Positions 35,132 through 46,320 of a DNA stretch of 64,000 nucleotides are shown here, one piece after another. The stretch's first letter is position 1; every line of letters starts with the position of its first letter. The position numbers and the translations under genes were made by a program. The stretch is from the NCBI GenBank assembly GCA_002007465.1, contig LNAC01000009.1, forward strand, positions 2,175,414 through 2,239,413, in the 5' to 3' direction. Under the pieces are notes generated by a model. That model saw only the letters and a list, made by a program, of their open reading frames with translations, did not search any database and was not told the origin of the DNA. This DNA is from Ailurus styani. Taxonomy: Eukaryota > Chordata > Mammalia > Carnivora > Ailuridae.

Positions 35132-35137
35132 TTTATT
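35132..35137 (-). terminator. DOLPP1: DOLPP1 distal polyadenylation signal
   Basis: TTTATT on the plus strand reads AATAAA on the gene strand. It is the last plausible signal before the spacer. Confidence 0.65.
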
Positions 35138-36245
35138 TTAAAACAATAGTAAACAATTTCATTGATTTTTCTTAAATCAAACCACCTCACACTTGGCTTG
35201 TCTCAGGCAAAAAGTAAAAAATAAAAATAAGAAAGGAAGGGGAGGAAAATGTGGGGACTGACCAACCTTCCCCAGAAATAGGCCCCTGGTCCTGGCATCT
35301 GGAATGGCTTTTGGACACTGTCTTTAACAAATGAGAAAAAGAAAGCACCGAAATATTGTGCTTCAGCAGCAGATTAGGAACCTCCACAAAGAAAAAGGGT
35401 CGGGGGTTGGGGTATGGAACACAGGTCCCGAGCAGCCTGGTTCAGTTCTAGAAACTTCCCAAGAGTCTGGAAGCATCTCTTCTCCACAACTCCATTCGGG
35501 AGTGACTAAAGAGATCGGGTCCCCTCAGGAGTAGCTGCCCCGACACTAGACAGCGGGGGTCGGTGCAATCACACCCCGGACACAGGCCTAAGGATGCCCG
35601 AGCAAGTGCCCAGGCTCTTGGGAGGCTGTCGAGAAGGACAAGGGAGTGTCAGAGCACACGGAGGGGAGGGGAAGGGACGGCAGGGGAGGGGAGGGGAGGG
35701 CAGTGACATCAGGCGCCCGCTGCTCCGCTCCCCTCACCCAGCTCCGGGTTCCTCTGCACTTTGTTTGGGCAGAGTTGACAACTAACGGCTACGGGAGGGC
35801 AGGACAAAAAAAAGAGCTGTAAACAGCTTGGGTTCGCTCACCCACAAGTGCAGGCTCTTTTGTCAGAAGGGGGCCATCGCCTCGGGGACAGGGGACCGGA
35901 GAAAGCCCTTGTGGTGCAGGGTCGATACGGGGAGAGCACGCTAGCAGCCACCAGAAGCGCGCTCTCGCGGGGCCCTGCCCCCCCAGACAAGGAAACACTG
36001 AACAAGGCTCTGGAACGGCATTGGTGGCAGGGAGGACGCGGAGGTGCTCCCCTCCGCCGGGGCCCCCACGCCACCTCTCTGGCCCAGGGAGAGGCGGTGT
36101 GTCCCCTGGGCCCCAGGCAAAGGGCCCGGGCGGCTGACCTCGGCCCCTCCTCTGTACGCAGGGCAACCGCAGCGGGCGGGCGGCCTCTTCCAGCCCCATC
36201 TCCAAAAGCCCGTCTGCCTTTGACAAAACCCAAAAATAAATAGTG

Positions 36246-36251
36246 TTTATT
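36246..36251 (-). terminator. DOLPP1: DOLPP1 candidate proximal polyadenylation signal
   Basis: AATAAA on the minus strand, about 360 bases after the stop codon. Use would give a short 3'UTR. Confidence 0.4.
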
Positions 36252-36610
36252 TTCCACGCCACCTGGATCTCCTGGCCCCGCGACCAGAGGTGCAAGCCCT
36301 CCTCCTCTACACCACACCCGGTGCCCACGCCGAGCGCGCTTTCCGGCCGACCAGGGGCTGGCAGCGGCACAGCGCGGGTCTCTGGCCGTGTGGCCCCCTG
36401 GCAGCAGGCCCCCCAGGGTCCTGGGTTGAGGGGCTGGCTCGGCCCTTTGGTCCACCTTGTTCATTAAAATTAAAATAAGAAAAAAAAGGCTCCACTTGGT
36501 GACTTGGGTCTGTAGAGGTCTCTGCTTCGTCCCTCTGTCTGTCGTTCTGTCCATCCTGCAAGGCGTCATGCAGGCCAGATCTGGAGGCTGGACCCAGCCA
36601 CACTCACCAG

Positions 36611-36647
36611 TCACTGCAGTTTCGTCCCCAGCTTACGCTGTCTGTTC
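36611..36647 (-). CDS. DOLPP1: DOLPP1 exon 8 (coding part) with stop
   Basis: After a TAG acceptor it completes an Arg codon, encodes [11 protein letters not shown] and stops with TGA at 36613-36611. It is only 37 coding bases. Confidence 0.95.
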
Positions 36648-39600
36648 CTACAAAGTGCGGGTGGGGGTCAAACGTCAGGATGCTTAGGGCCCAAATGAGG
36701 GGACCCCTGGCATTCAGTGACCCGCGCCCTCAGCTGTCCCCTCCCTATCCACAGTCCCATCCAAACGGGTGACTGCCCACCCCAGTAACCCCCATGACTG
36801 ACTCAAACTGGGCCAGTTGGAGCTCCCTGCACTGGGTCCTGGGATTTGGAATCCCAGAGAGGATCAATGTCTCATCTCAGGCTGGGCCTGTAACCCAGAT
36901 GTCTCGGCTCTGGAGCTCAGGAACCCAGCCAAGACACTGGGGCAGAGGTGGGCCGCGGACGAGGCCTGAGGCCAGAGGGACCTGGCTGGAATCCAGCAAG
37001 TGCTGGCGATTACAGGTAAGCCGGCGCAAGCAGGGTTCTGTTATCATTGACCCAAGCAGACAAGAGACGGTTCTCTACCTGGAGCTATGTAGGCAAAGGC
37101 AGAACTACTGATGGATGTTCTACAGGGGATTTGAGTGTCTGTTTGGGGAAAGGGCTATGTCCACGATGGGCCCAGGTACCTGAGGGAAGCAGGGACAATC
37201 TCCCGCATTTTCTAGAAGGGCTGGCTGAGGCTCAGAAAGGAGAATGAATGGACTTGTCTAGAATTGCCTGAATTTAAAATTCAGAAAACTAACTGCGCCC
37301 ACGTGTCCTGCGTGATGTGACCCCAGCCCCATCCCCTGCTCTGTCCCCTTGTCCCCGGGGCTCCAGGCACACCGGCCTCTGTCTGTTCAGTGGGCTCACC
37401 AAGCTTTGCCCTGCCTTAGCAGCTTCTCGGGTGCTGTTCCCTCTGCGGAGAGCACTCTCCTGGCCGGCCCCGCTTCAACAGGCCCACTCCTTCTCCACGC
37501 TCAGGCCTGCCTCCCCCGGGCAGCCGACATGACCACCCTCCCCACTTCCCCCACAATCAGGATCCTGCCACGAGTTCTCAGGCCCAGGACACAGACCACA
37601 CAGACGGGCGCTTCATTCCCCAGGTCCCCTTCCTGCTGTGACTGCCGCCCTCTGCGCTGCCCCTCAGCAGGGGCCCAGGGAAATTCTGGTAGTTACGAGC
37701 AGCTGGCGGCCGGCCAGCTGGGGCCCGTCCATCAGTAGTGGGATTGCCTGCTGTAGCCCCTCAAAGCCCCTTTCCTCATGGGTCCCGGGCTTTACCCTTA
37801 AGCTCATTAGGATAATTTGGGCCATGAGGCAGCAGACACGTTTCCCGGATGCTGCGATGGCCTGCCCTGGCCCGCTCCAGGGCTCTTCTCACGGCGTGTC
37901 AGGAAGCCTCCCAGGCTTACTCTGGAGTCTCACCTCACCTCAGCTCCGTCTCTGAACCTGGGGACAAGCCAGCCTTCCCCAGCCCAGCTGGCACCCCACC
38001 CAGGATCTGGGGCGAGCGGAGAAGGAGAGTGGAGTCAGGAGGCTCCAAAGCCCAGCTTTGTCCCGACTTGCTACGCATCCACGGGCAGCCCCAGCTCCCT
38101 GTGCCTCAGTTTACCCACCCGTAGGAAAGTATCTGGACTAAACAACTCCAAGGGGTATCTACATAGAGCCACCCTGAGAATCTCGGCCGCCCAGCTCTCT
38201 CGTTCTGGGCCACAGAGGCTAAAAGCACAGCTCTGGGCCAGCCAGCCAGGCTCCCTGCTCCGCCAGGCTCCCACACCCACCATCTGCAAGTCCCCAGTCA
38301 AGCAACATCTCCTCTCTTCTCTGAGCCTCAGTTTCTCAGCTGTAAAAATGGGCCCCAGGGGAAAGTTCAATGAGGTAGTGCAGGAAAAGTGCTAAGGCAA
38401 GTGGCTGGCTATTGGGGAGCCCTCAAAAAGGCGGGCAGTGGCCGCTGTGGGGCTCTGCCCCACTGAGTCAGGACCCAGTGACTGCTGGCCCCTAACTCAC
38501 CTGGCTTCTGCCCGGGTTACCGTGTACTCAAACCAGAGTACGTTGGGGATGAGGCTCGTGTCTCGGATTAGAAAGAACTCAGAGATAGGCCTGGAGAAAC
38601 AGACATCCAGAAAGCCAGGACCGCATCAGGGCACAAGCCTGTCACCAAGCCAAACCGCACCTCCACCCCCCCCCCGCCCCCCAGTGCCCAGGGCTGGCAA
38701 TGCACCCTCCCCCACTGTTCAGAGTCTCTGCCTGGCCTGTGACCCAGGAGCCACTGAGAGACCCAGACGTGTCACCTGTGTGATACCCAGGCAGGGGAGC
38801 TGCCCCACGGTACAAACAGCCCAGCAGGACTCAGGCTGCTTCCTAAGTCCCTGAGAGCTGAGGTGCAGAGGATGGCCCCTCGGCTTCTGGGCCTGAAGAA
38901 AGCCCTGGGGGAGGAGGATGCCAGGCAAGCAGGGCCTGCGGCGATGCCCACCGGAGACGGGGACACGAGGGCCCTCCCGGGGAGCTGGAGGCGGGGGGCA
39001 GAGGCAGGAGGGCAACCACAGGCCCAGGAGGCAGTTACCAGGCTGCTATCCTAGGGAAGAGCGGGGTGAGGACCTCCTGGGTGAAGGCGAACCAGGCGAC
39101 GGCCATGAGGCTCCCAGCAATGCCCCCATAGAGCACCTGGCTCCAGGTGTGGTACAGCAGGTAGACCCTGGGCCAAGGACAGAGGGAAGTTCATGAGACC
39201 CAGCGGGGCACAGGCCTGCACGATCCCCCCATGCCCAAGCGCTGGCTTCCCGGGGGCTTGTGCGTGCGCGCGAGGAGACACACGCAGACGGGACAGGCTC
39301 CTGTGAACACACAGCCTCCGATCTACTGCCAGAAGGAGCTGCTCCTTCCAGCAGCTGCTCCCCCAACCACGGAGGGGAAGGGTTGGTTCGGCTGGGATTT
39401 GCCTCCCTTCTGTCCAGCCTTCAGCTCTGAGTTTGTCGGCTCGAAGCTCCTCTAGGACACTGGGAACAGATGGCCGATGTGTGCGGGTGTCCCCAGAGCC
39501 TTGGGCTCGGCCAGGAGGAGAGAGCAAGGACCGGGCTGGAAGGGGGAGCGGAGCCCCAGCCCTTCAAAATGAGAGGCCTGGGGCCCCTTTCCCAGGCCTG

Positions 39601-42600
39601 TGCTACAGGCTCCGGGACTCAGGTCCACACGGAGGCCCAGCAGGGACCACAAACCCAGCCAGACCCCAGCGGGCAGGGCGGGGGGTAGGGGCTCTCCCTC
39701 CCTCCGTACCTGCTATAGGAGACTAGAAAGGCCGCGGTGAGGAGACCCAGGGAGAGCACGTGCCTCCACAGCAAGTCCAGGAACCTGGCGTTGTTTGTTT
39801 GGTGCATTCTGGGAAAACAGGCCTGTCAGACGGCCTCAGCCCACAGCCTGGAGCCCAGGCCCCCCAAACAGCCCCTGGTCCCATCCAAATGCTGCCTGGG
39901 CACCTCTTCCTTGGCTGCAGCTCCTCCCACCCCCGACAGAGGTCAAGCCCCAAGGGTGTCCAAAGAGCTAAAAGCGAGTCCCTGGCAGAGGCCAGCCCGG
40001 GGCAGGTCAGGGCCCCCCGCCCCACCCCGGCCAGGGCAGAATCTCACCTTAAATACAGGAAGAGGAAGGAATAGACGGAGAAGAACCACATAAACTGGGA
40101 ATGGCTGGAGGGCATCCCGTACTTGGTGCCCACTGCCATGTGGGGGCCTGGGAGAGAGAGAACACAGCAGGATGGGACGATGCGGGACCCTGCTCACGTC
40201 CCGACTGGGGGACCTCCAGACCCCACGGCCCAGGCCCTACCTCCACAGGGCCGTGGCTCCTGGATGACGTGTTTGATCAGCCAGTTGACCCCCTCGTTCA
40301 GTGCCAGGCCCCCGAGGAATGAAATCTGCCGGGAAGACGTGTGGTCAGCTGCGCCTCGGTGTGCCTGCTGGCCATCACCCGGGCCCAGAGACTGGGGCAG
40401 CTGCCTGACCCTCCCAGCCCAAGTAGTGAACGAACCAGAACCGGACGGGAAGCACCACACAAGAAAGGCAGGGGCGGAAAAGGGAAAGCAAAGCACGTGG
40501 GGTGAGGTGGTGTGCCCCCAGCCAGCCCCCCGGCGTGGGGGTGTCGGAGGAGCAGCGGAGGCGCGGGCAGCGACAGACTTACTCACCGTGTGCAGCTCCC
40601 GCTTGAATATGATAAGGGTCACGAAACCAACAATGACGAAGACAGGGCTGAGGCTCAGGTAGGCAAGGAGGTGGCCAGAGAGATCACCTGCGGTGGGGTG
40701 GGAGGAGGGATGGGGACAGCGAGAACAGGATGAGGGCAGGGCACCGCAATCAGAAGAGGGGCAAGCGCCCAGCAAGGCAAGTGGGGCCTGAGCCAGAAAG
40801 GAGGCCCCGGGAGGGCCCCGAGGGCAGGACCAGGCGGCTGTGGCTGCCTCAGTCTACCAGGTGACCACACCAACGCAGCCACGGGCACGATGCACCAGTG
40901 TCCATTCCCTGAGCCCTCGCGTGCACAGACTGTAAGTTCCAAGCTGGTGCCTTGGCTGGCCCCATTCTGTAAATGAAGAAACTCAGTCCCACAGGGGTTA
41001 CATGACTTGCCCAAGGTCACACAGCCAGAAAGAGGTGAGGTCGGGCCTAAAATCCAACTCTCTGGCCTGGTTCAGGTAGTAAGCCCATCACCCTGCCAAA
41101 GCAGGAATTTGAACCCGGCTTGGTGTGACCTCCAAGGCAAGGTCCCAGAGCAAGAGGCAGGCCGGCAGGTACGTGGGCGCCTCTGGAACACAGTGCTGTG
41201 CTGAGGCTGCCTCCACCAAGCCCTGCGAGTCTCTGGACACTGCAGAGTCTGTCGGGCACTGAGTGAGGGGAAGGGAGGGGCTGTTTTGCCCAATACGGTA
41301 GCCTCTCCACTGGGAAGAAATTGGCTACCTACTCCGTTTTTACCCTCCTTACAGGCCCAGAAAGGAGGATGTGTGGGAATCAGGAGCCCCTTTGAGAGCT
41401 GAGGACACTGAACCCAAGAGACAAGAGCCACGTTCCCTCTCGGTCAAGGGCAGGGCTGACATGGAGTCCAAAGACTGCCCTCACTGTTAGAGACAGGGCA
41501 GCTGCATGGCAGCTCTTGGATCAGAGGGCATGCATGGTTCATGGTTCAGTTCCTGTGCCCGTGAGAAGGGGATATAAGCACTCACGTCCTAAAGCTGTAG
41601 GAGCTTTGATGCGACAAGGCCCACGAGACCAGCTCAGCCCCTGGCACTCAGGACGCTTCCATGTTGGGAGAACCCAGCATGGGAAACAGCCCACACCACC
41701 AGCCTGGCCTCACACAGGCAGCAGGAAGGTATACACGCAAGGCTGAGCCCAGATTCCAGCCTGAAGAGATGGTCACACACCTGGCCTCGCTCACATCCAC
41801 CCACAGGACGGGCTGGGAACTGGCATGGGGGAAGCGGCCAGAAACCTAGATGCCAGTGCCACTGCTGCCCCAGGCCCACTGGATGACACTGGGTGAGGCC
41901 CTCCGCTTTCCTAGGCCTCTGTCTCCTCATCCACCTGATGGCCTGGTCCCTTCCAGCTCTGAGACTCTGGGTTTCTCAGCTGCCCAGCTGATGCCCCGAG
42001 CACCGGGTTCTGAGGACAGCGATTAGTCGGTGCCCCAAAACTTTGACCATCTCCGCGGCCTGTCCCACAGCCAATGCTACCCTTGGGTCTTCCTGCAGAT
42101 CTACAGATACTCCAGCCTTACCACTCTCTGATCTAAGCCCCTGTGTGGTTCCCCCTGCCCTTGGGATGAATACCACCTCAGCCCAGCTCATGAGGCCCTG
42201 CACAGTCCTGGCCCTGCTTCCCTCTCACCTTTGCTCCAGTCCCCAGGAAGAGAACTCTAGTTCCCTGAATGCTCCCTGCCCTGTCCCACTTCTGGACCTT
42301 TGCACACACAGGCTCTCCCCAACTGAGATGCTGTCTGGGTTAATGCAACATAAATGAAGTAGCCACCACAGTGGCAAAAAAAAAAAAGACACATTCCTGA
42401 CATCACAGAGCTCTCAGTCTATGGGGGAATCTGTAACCAGGGCATGGCTCACGACGCACTCACTAGTGTAGCTATGGGGCCAGTATCTGTCTCTCCCTCT
42501 ACACATTAGGCTCCAGGAGAGCAGGGACCCGGTCTCTACATCCTGCTCAATCCCCCAAGCCCAGCCCAGCACCTGGCACTTACCCAGGCTCAAAAACAAT

Positions 42601-44486
42601 GCTACGTGAGTAGAGACGGGATAAAGGAAGCAAGGATCAGTGTGGTGAGGGCATAAAAGGGGCCACAGAAGAGTGAGCAACGGACTAGACCTCGAACGAG
42701 GCCCCCAGGTTCGCCCAGGTCCCTCCTCCAGGCACTCACAGTCCCTGCAAAGGGTCCCTTGTCACAGCCTGTGTCATGCTGTTCCCAAACGCCAGGTTCC
42801 TTCTTCTGGTTTGTGAGCACTCAGAGAAGCTACTCTGAGGCTAGGGAGGGGAAATATGAAAGCGCTGAGGCCTTCAAGTCCCTTCCCCTCTCCAGGCCTT
42901 GGTTTCCCTCCTGTAAAGTGGGTCTTTTTCACAGGCCATAGGGCAGAGAGCGTATGGGCCTGTTCACCATTCTAAACCTGACCTAGGGGCGCCTGGGTGG
43001 CTCAGTGGGTTAAAGCCTCTGCTTTCGGCCCAGGTCATGATCTCAGGGTCCTGGGATCGAGGCCCGCATCGGGCTCTCTGCTCAGCAGGGAGCCTGCTTC
43101 CTCCTCTCTCTCTGCCTGCCTCTCTGCCTCCTTGTGATCTCTCTCCCTCTGTGAAATAAATAAATAAAATCTTTAAAAAAAAATAAAAATAAAAAAAAAA
43201 TAAACCTGACCTAGCCCAGGGCCTAGCACTCAGGAGGTGCTCAGTGAATACTGGCTGAATGAATGAGGTATAAATGGTGGGCAGGCAGGCAGGCAGGGCA
43301 CAGGCCTGGCAGGGCCACCCCGCCCCCAATATAACCGAGAACACCTAGGGTCAAAGTTCCAGGCATCCAGCCCTGGAGCCCTCGGCAGGACCAGATACTC
43401 CTATCTCTGCGCCGGAGAGCTGCGTGAGCAGGCCCTTCTCGAAGCAACCAGGGCTCAACGAGGGGCCCCCAGCCTAACTCAACAGCCAATCATCCTACTC
43501 AGGGAGGGTGCGGTGGGCTTGAGAGGGTCCTGGAAAGGTGAGATGAAATTCACTGCAGTTACATATTGAACGTGTACTGTGTGCCATGCATCGCGCTCGG
43601 CATTTCTCACATCACCGCTAGAAAGAAGGCACCAGGATCACTCCCACTTTAGAGATGAACTAACAGAGGCGCAGAGAGCTGAAGTCATTAGCTCCAGGCC
43701 TCAACCTGAACTGGAGCCCAGATACTTCTGATCCTAAGGCCCAAGATCTGCACCACTCCACTAGCCTCCAGAATGGTAGCTAAAGGACCTCTCAGCTGGG
43801 AAAACCTGCACTTCTAGAGATGTATGTGATTGGGAAACTCCAGAAGTCAGATCTCAGGGGCTGCCAGTCCCCTAACCCGGCCCCCTCTGCTGTGGGGCAG
43901 TGCCCTGCTCAGGGCGTGGCACAAGTACTCGAACAACGAAGAGCTTCCCGGCCGCGGTCTGCACACTCCCGGCAGTGGGGAGCTCTTTGCAGCCCAAAAG
44001 CGCTGTCTGAAGGAAAGAGGCACTCCCTGCACGCCGACGAGGGGGTCTATCCTCCCGGCCTCCGGGGAGGCCAGGGAAGAAGGCCCCAGGTCCAGGCCAG
44101 TCATCCATTCCCGCCTCACGCAGACCCCAGCCCCATAACAGCCCACCCGCGTCCCCGGGTCCGGGGGGAGCGGCCCGACCGCGCAGCCGCAGAGTACGCG
44201 AACGAACCGCTCACAATTTCGCCCAGCTCATCGCCGCACCACTGCGCCTGCGCGACGCGCGCGCCGGCCGAGCCCCTCCAAAGGCTCACTGTTTGACAGT
44301 TCCCACCCCGGTTCCCCGGCGCCCCCTCCGCGGGCTCGCGCGGGCCGGAGCGCCCGGGGCTGACGGGCCGGCCCCAGGAGGGCGTCCTCCGAGGCGGGGC
44401 CGCCTTTTACCTGTAGGATATTCGACGTGGGTGAGGGTCACCGGCCGCCATGAAGCGGGGAGCGAGCACTGTCCGTCCGCTGCCAT
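36611..44486 (-). CDS. DOLPP1: DOLPP1, dolichyldiphosphatase 1 (complete, 8 exons, 238 aa)
   Basis: DOLPP1 is an ER multi-pass membrane enzyme of the PAP2 family. It hydrolyses dolichyl diphosphate to dolichyl phosphate, recycling the carrier for N-glycosylation. Eight exons join in phase to 717 nt, 238 aa, the usual length. Motif C1 is Lys77-x6-Arg84-Pro85 (KHVIQEPRP), C2 is Pro-Ser-Ser-His at 100-103 (GMPSSHS) and C3 is Ser-Arg-x5-His160. Hydrophobic segments lie at about 33-51 ([12 protein letters not shown]), 108-119 ([12 protein letters not shown]), 137-151 and 170-185. The start codon at 44486 lies in AAGATGG, gives the family N-terminus [10 protein letters not shown], and sits in a CpG island. 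The protein ends GTKLQ. Its 3' end faces CRAT and its 5' end faces the MIGA2 3' end. Confidence 0.98.
36648..38500. other. DOLPP1 intron 7
   Basis: It holds an L2-like LINE remnant (about 37360-37650, plus orientation) and MIR-like pieces near 37180-37260 and 38050-38380. No exon is seen. Confidence 0.6.
38501..38590 (-). CDS. DOLPP1: DOLPP1 exon 7
   Basis: 90 bp, [20 protein letters not shown] to VTRAEA plus two bases; the donor is GTGAGT. Confidence 0.96.
39039..39167 (-). CDS. DOLPP1: DOLPP1 exon 6 (motif C3)
   Basis: 129 bp, [20 protein letters not shown] to LFPRIAA plus two bases; the donor is GTAACT. The motif histidine is His160. Confidence 0.97.
39710..39808 (-). CDS. DOLPP1: DOLPP1 exon 5
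   Basis: 99 bp, [20 protein letters not shown] to FLVSYS plus two bases; the donor is GTACGG. Confidence 0.97.
40048..40147 (-). CDS. DOLPP1: DOLPP1 exon 4 (motif C2)
   Basis: 100 bp, [20 protein letters not shown] to LFLYL plus two bases; the donor is GTGAGA. Confidence 0.97.
40241..40325 (-). CDS. DOLPP1: DOLPP1 exon 3 (phosphatase motif C1)
   Basis: 85 bp, [20 protein letters not shown] to EPRPCG plus one base; the donor is GTAGGG. Confidence 0.97.
40587..40687 (-). CDS. DOLPP1: DOLPP1 exon 2
   Basis: 101 bp, [20 protein letters not shown] to FKRELHT, including the first membrane segment. The donor is GTGAGT. Confidence 0.97.
40905..41110 (-). repeat. MIR fragment
   Basis: TGTAAATGAAGAAACTCAGT and CTTGCCCAAGGTCACACAGC in minus orientation. 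Confidence 0.75.
42040..42620 (+). mobile_element. L2-like 3'-end remnant
   Basis: CTGGACCTTTGCACACACAG and GGCTCCAGGAGAGCAGGGAC resemble the L2 3' end. Confidence 0.6.
42987..43200 (+). repeat. CAN-SINE with target-site duplication
   Basis: Flanked by TAAACCTGACCTAG at 42973-42986 and 43201-43214. It interrupts an older LINE-like region. Confidence 0.94.
43555..43760 (-). repeat. MIR fragment
   Basis: CTGTGTGCCATGCATCGCGC, AGAGATGAACTAACAGAGGC and later sequence match MIR reversed. Confidence 0.7.
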
Positions 44487-45140
44487 CTTACCCGGAGACC
44501 GGGCTTCGCCGAGCAGCCAATGGGGAGCCAGGGGGGCGGTGGTCCTGACCTATCACGCCGGGGAGGCGCCGCGTGCCCAATCGGAGGCCGATACAGGTAG
44601 CGGCGCAGCCATTTAGCGTGCCGGCCCTGAGGCTGACCCGAGCGGCGAATCAGAGAGCGGGGCTCCGGAGCATGCGAGCCGACCGAGCCGGCGTCCAATC
44701 CAGGGCGAGCACAGGTAGGAGCCTGGCCAATCAGAAAAGAGGAGGGTTCCAGCGCCCGACAGGGAGCAGAACAGCCAATCCCAAGGCGAAGCGGGCTCAC
44801 AGTGTGAGCAGGGTGGGCCAATCAGGCGCTATCTTGGGGGGCGTGTTGAAGTTTGGTGGGAGCTTTGGTTTGACTGGGACCTGCGCCGAGTGGAGGCTTC
44901 CCCGGCACCCCAAGCCCGGCCGGGGTGGGCGGGAGCTGGGCTCCGGTCAGAACGCACGCTCGAAGCGGGGCGGTGCTTCGGCACGTTGGGATCCGAGCCG
45001 ACCCACTTTTAGTTATGAGTAAACTGAGGCCGAAGACCCGTGTACTGGCCGGCGACCGGTCCAGTCCCACAAAGCCGACAACCCTGGGGTAGAAGGGTGT
45101 GGGGTGGAGGAGGGAACTCCGCGGGCGGGGCGCGCAGTCG
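44130..45140 (-). promoter_or_regulatory. DOLPP1: DOLPP1 CpG-island promoter with CCAAT-box array
   Basis: This CpG-rich block spans exon 1 and about 650 bases upstream. Plus-strand CCAAT pentamers sit at 44517, 44577, 44695, 44727, 44775 and 44818, with a near match CGAATCAG at 44647. The nearest is about 35 bases from the ATG, so the 5'UTR must be short. A YY1-like AAGATGGCAGC overlaps the start codon. No TATA box is seen. Confidence 0.8.
44411..44486 (-). CDS. DOLPP1: DOLPP1 exon 1 (coding part)
   Basis: [20 protein letters not shown] to EYPT plus one base; the donor is GTAAAA. Confidence 0.97.
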
Positions 45141-45697
45141 CTGCCCTAAACGCTTTACAGAATGGGAGCTTCACTCAACTGAGAAAGACTCCTTCCTTCT
45201 TTCATGGAGTTAACAAAGATGTTTTTGATTCAGTCACACTTACTCTGCTTTAGGCATCTTGGGAGCATTTTAAACAAGAAGCCGGTTTTCCGCCTACACC
45301 TCGGAAAACATTCCTCGGAAATGTTTTCCCGGAAACAGTCCTCGCAGTGGCCACAAGGCCCTGCGTAAAGGGCCACACCTTCCCACCCACCTCCCCGTCT
45401 CCTGCCCCCGTCTCTCCAGCTTGATGGAATTACTCAGCCCAGCCAAGATGCCCGGCCCCTCTTGTCTCCTAGGCTTGGCACAGGCTGTTCTGCTGCCTGG
45501 AAAGCATCTCCCCTCCTGCCCCACTTTGCCTGGCTCAGGTGTCTGCCCCAAGTCTGGCTCAGGTGTCTGTTCTCACTTAGAGGTTTCTATGGCCCGGTGA
45601 GAGGCCTCCACTGGGTTCCCCACTGCGTCTCCTCTTCTGCCGTAGCACGGACCACACTGGAGCATTACTGGTTCCTTGTCTGTCTCCCAATAAGCAG

Positions 45698-45840
45698 TGG
45701 TTCTCTGACTTTATGGGGTACCAAGATCAGCTTGTAGAAATGCAGGTTCCGGGGTCCCACCAGGGCCTGGGTTGGTTCAGCAGATCTGAGTCGGAGCCGT
45801 GGAGTCTGAATTTCTGCGTGCTCTGGGGTTTCTGAGAAAG
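45698..45840 (+). mobile_element. MER5A-like hAT remnant
   Basis: CAGTGGTTCTCTGACTTTAT start and TAGAAATGCAGGTTCCGGGG body resemble MER5A. Confidence 0.6.
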
Positions 45841-45889
45841 TAGGTCCAGCCACACATGGAGAAGCCTGGGCAACGTGAGGACAGGGTCT

Positions 45890-46080
45890 GGGGGCACCTG
45901 GGTGCCTCACTTGGTTAACCATCTGCCTTCTGCTCAGGTCATGATCACACACTGCCAGGATCGAGTCCCACGTCAGGCTCTCTGCTCAGTGGGCAGTCGG
46001 CTTCTCCCTCTGCCCCTCACCCTGCTCTCGTGTGCACACACTTTCTCTTTCAAATAAATAAATAAAATCTTTAAAAACAA
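45890..46080 (+). repeat. CAN-SINE
   Basis: GGGGGCACCTGGGTGCCTCA head; its tail is the entry point of the next SINE. Confidence 0.88.
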
Positions 46081-46320
46081 GGGCGCCTGGGTGGCTCAGT
46101 GGGTTAAAGCCGCTGCCTTCGGCTCAGGTCATGATCCCAGGGTCCTGGGATCGAGGCCCACATCGGGCTCTCTGCTCAGCGGGGAGCCTGCTTCCTCCTC
46201 TCTCCTCTCTCTCTGCCTGCCTCTCTGCCTACTTGTAATCTCTCTCTCTCTGTGTCAAATGAATAAATAAAATCTTTAAAAAAAAAACAAAACAAAACAA
46301 AACAAAACAAGACAAAAACA
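46081..46320 (+). repeat. CAN-SINE inserted in a SINE tail
   Basis: Full head GGGCGCCTGGGTGGCTCAGT and an (AAAAC)n tail near 46290-46318. Confidence 0.92.

Larger units (their letters stand above)
35115..36610 (-). other. DOLPP1: DOLPP1 3'UTR
   Basis: About 1.5 kb of non-coding sequence continues from exon 8. Two minus-strand AATAAA hexamers exist: 36246-36251 (proximal) and 35132-35137 (distal). A G-run tract lies at 35661-35700 on the plus strand (C-rich in the mRNA). Confidence 0.7.
38591..40586. other. DOLPP1 introns 2-6
   Basis: The introns between exons 2 and 7 are each under 550 bases. No SINE or other recognised element is seen in them. Confidence 0.6.
40688..44410. other. DOLPP1 intron 1
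   Basis: It holds MIR fragments (about 40905-41110 and 43555-43760, minus), an L2-like 3' end (about 42040-42620 with a piece at 43209-43272) and a CAN-SINE (42987-43200). CpG-rich sequence with an NRF1-like TGCGCCTGCGC (44243-44253) lies near exon 1. Confidence 0.7.

Noticed and set aside
35838..36614. Minus-strand open frame of 258 aa
   Set aside because: It lies in the DOLPP1 3'UTR. GC-rich UTR sequence opens long frames by chance, and no domain is recognised.
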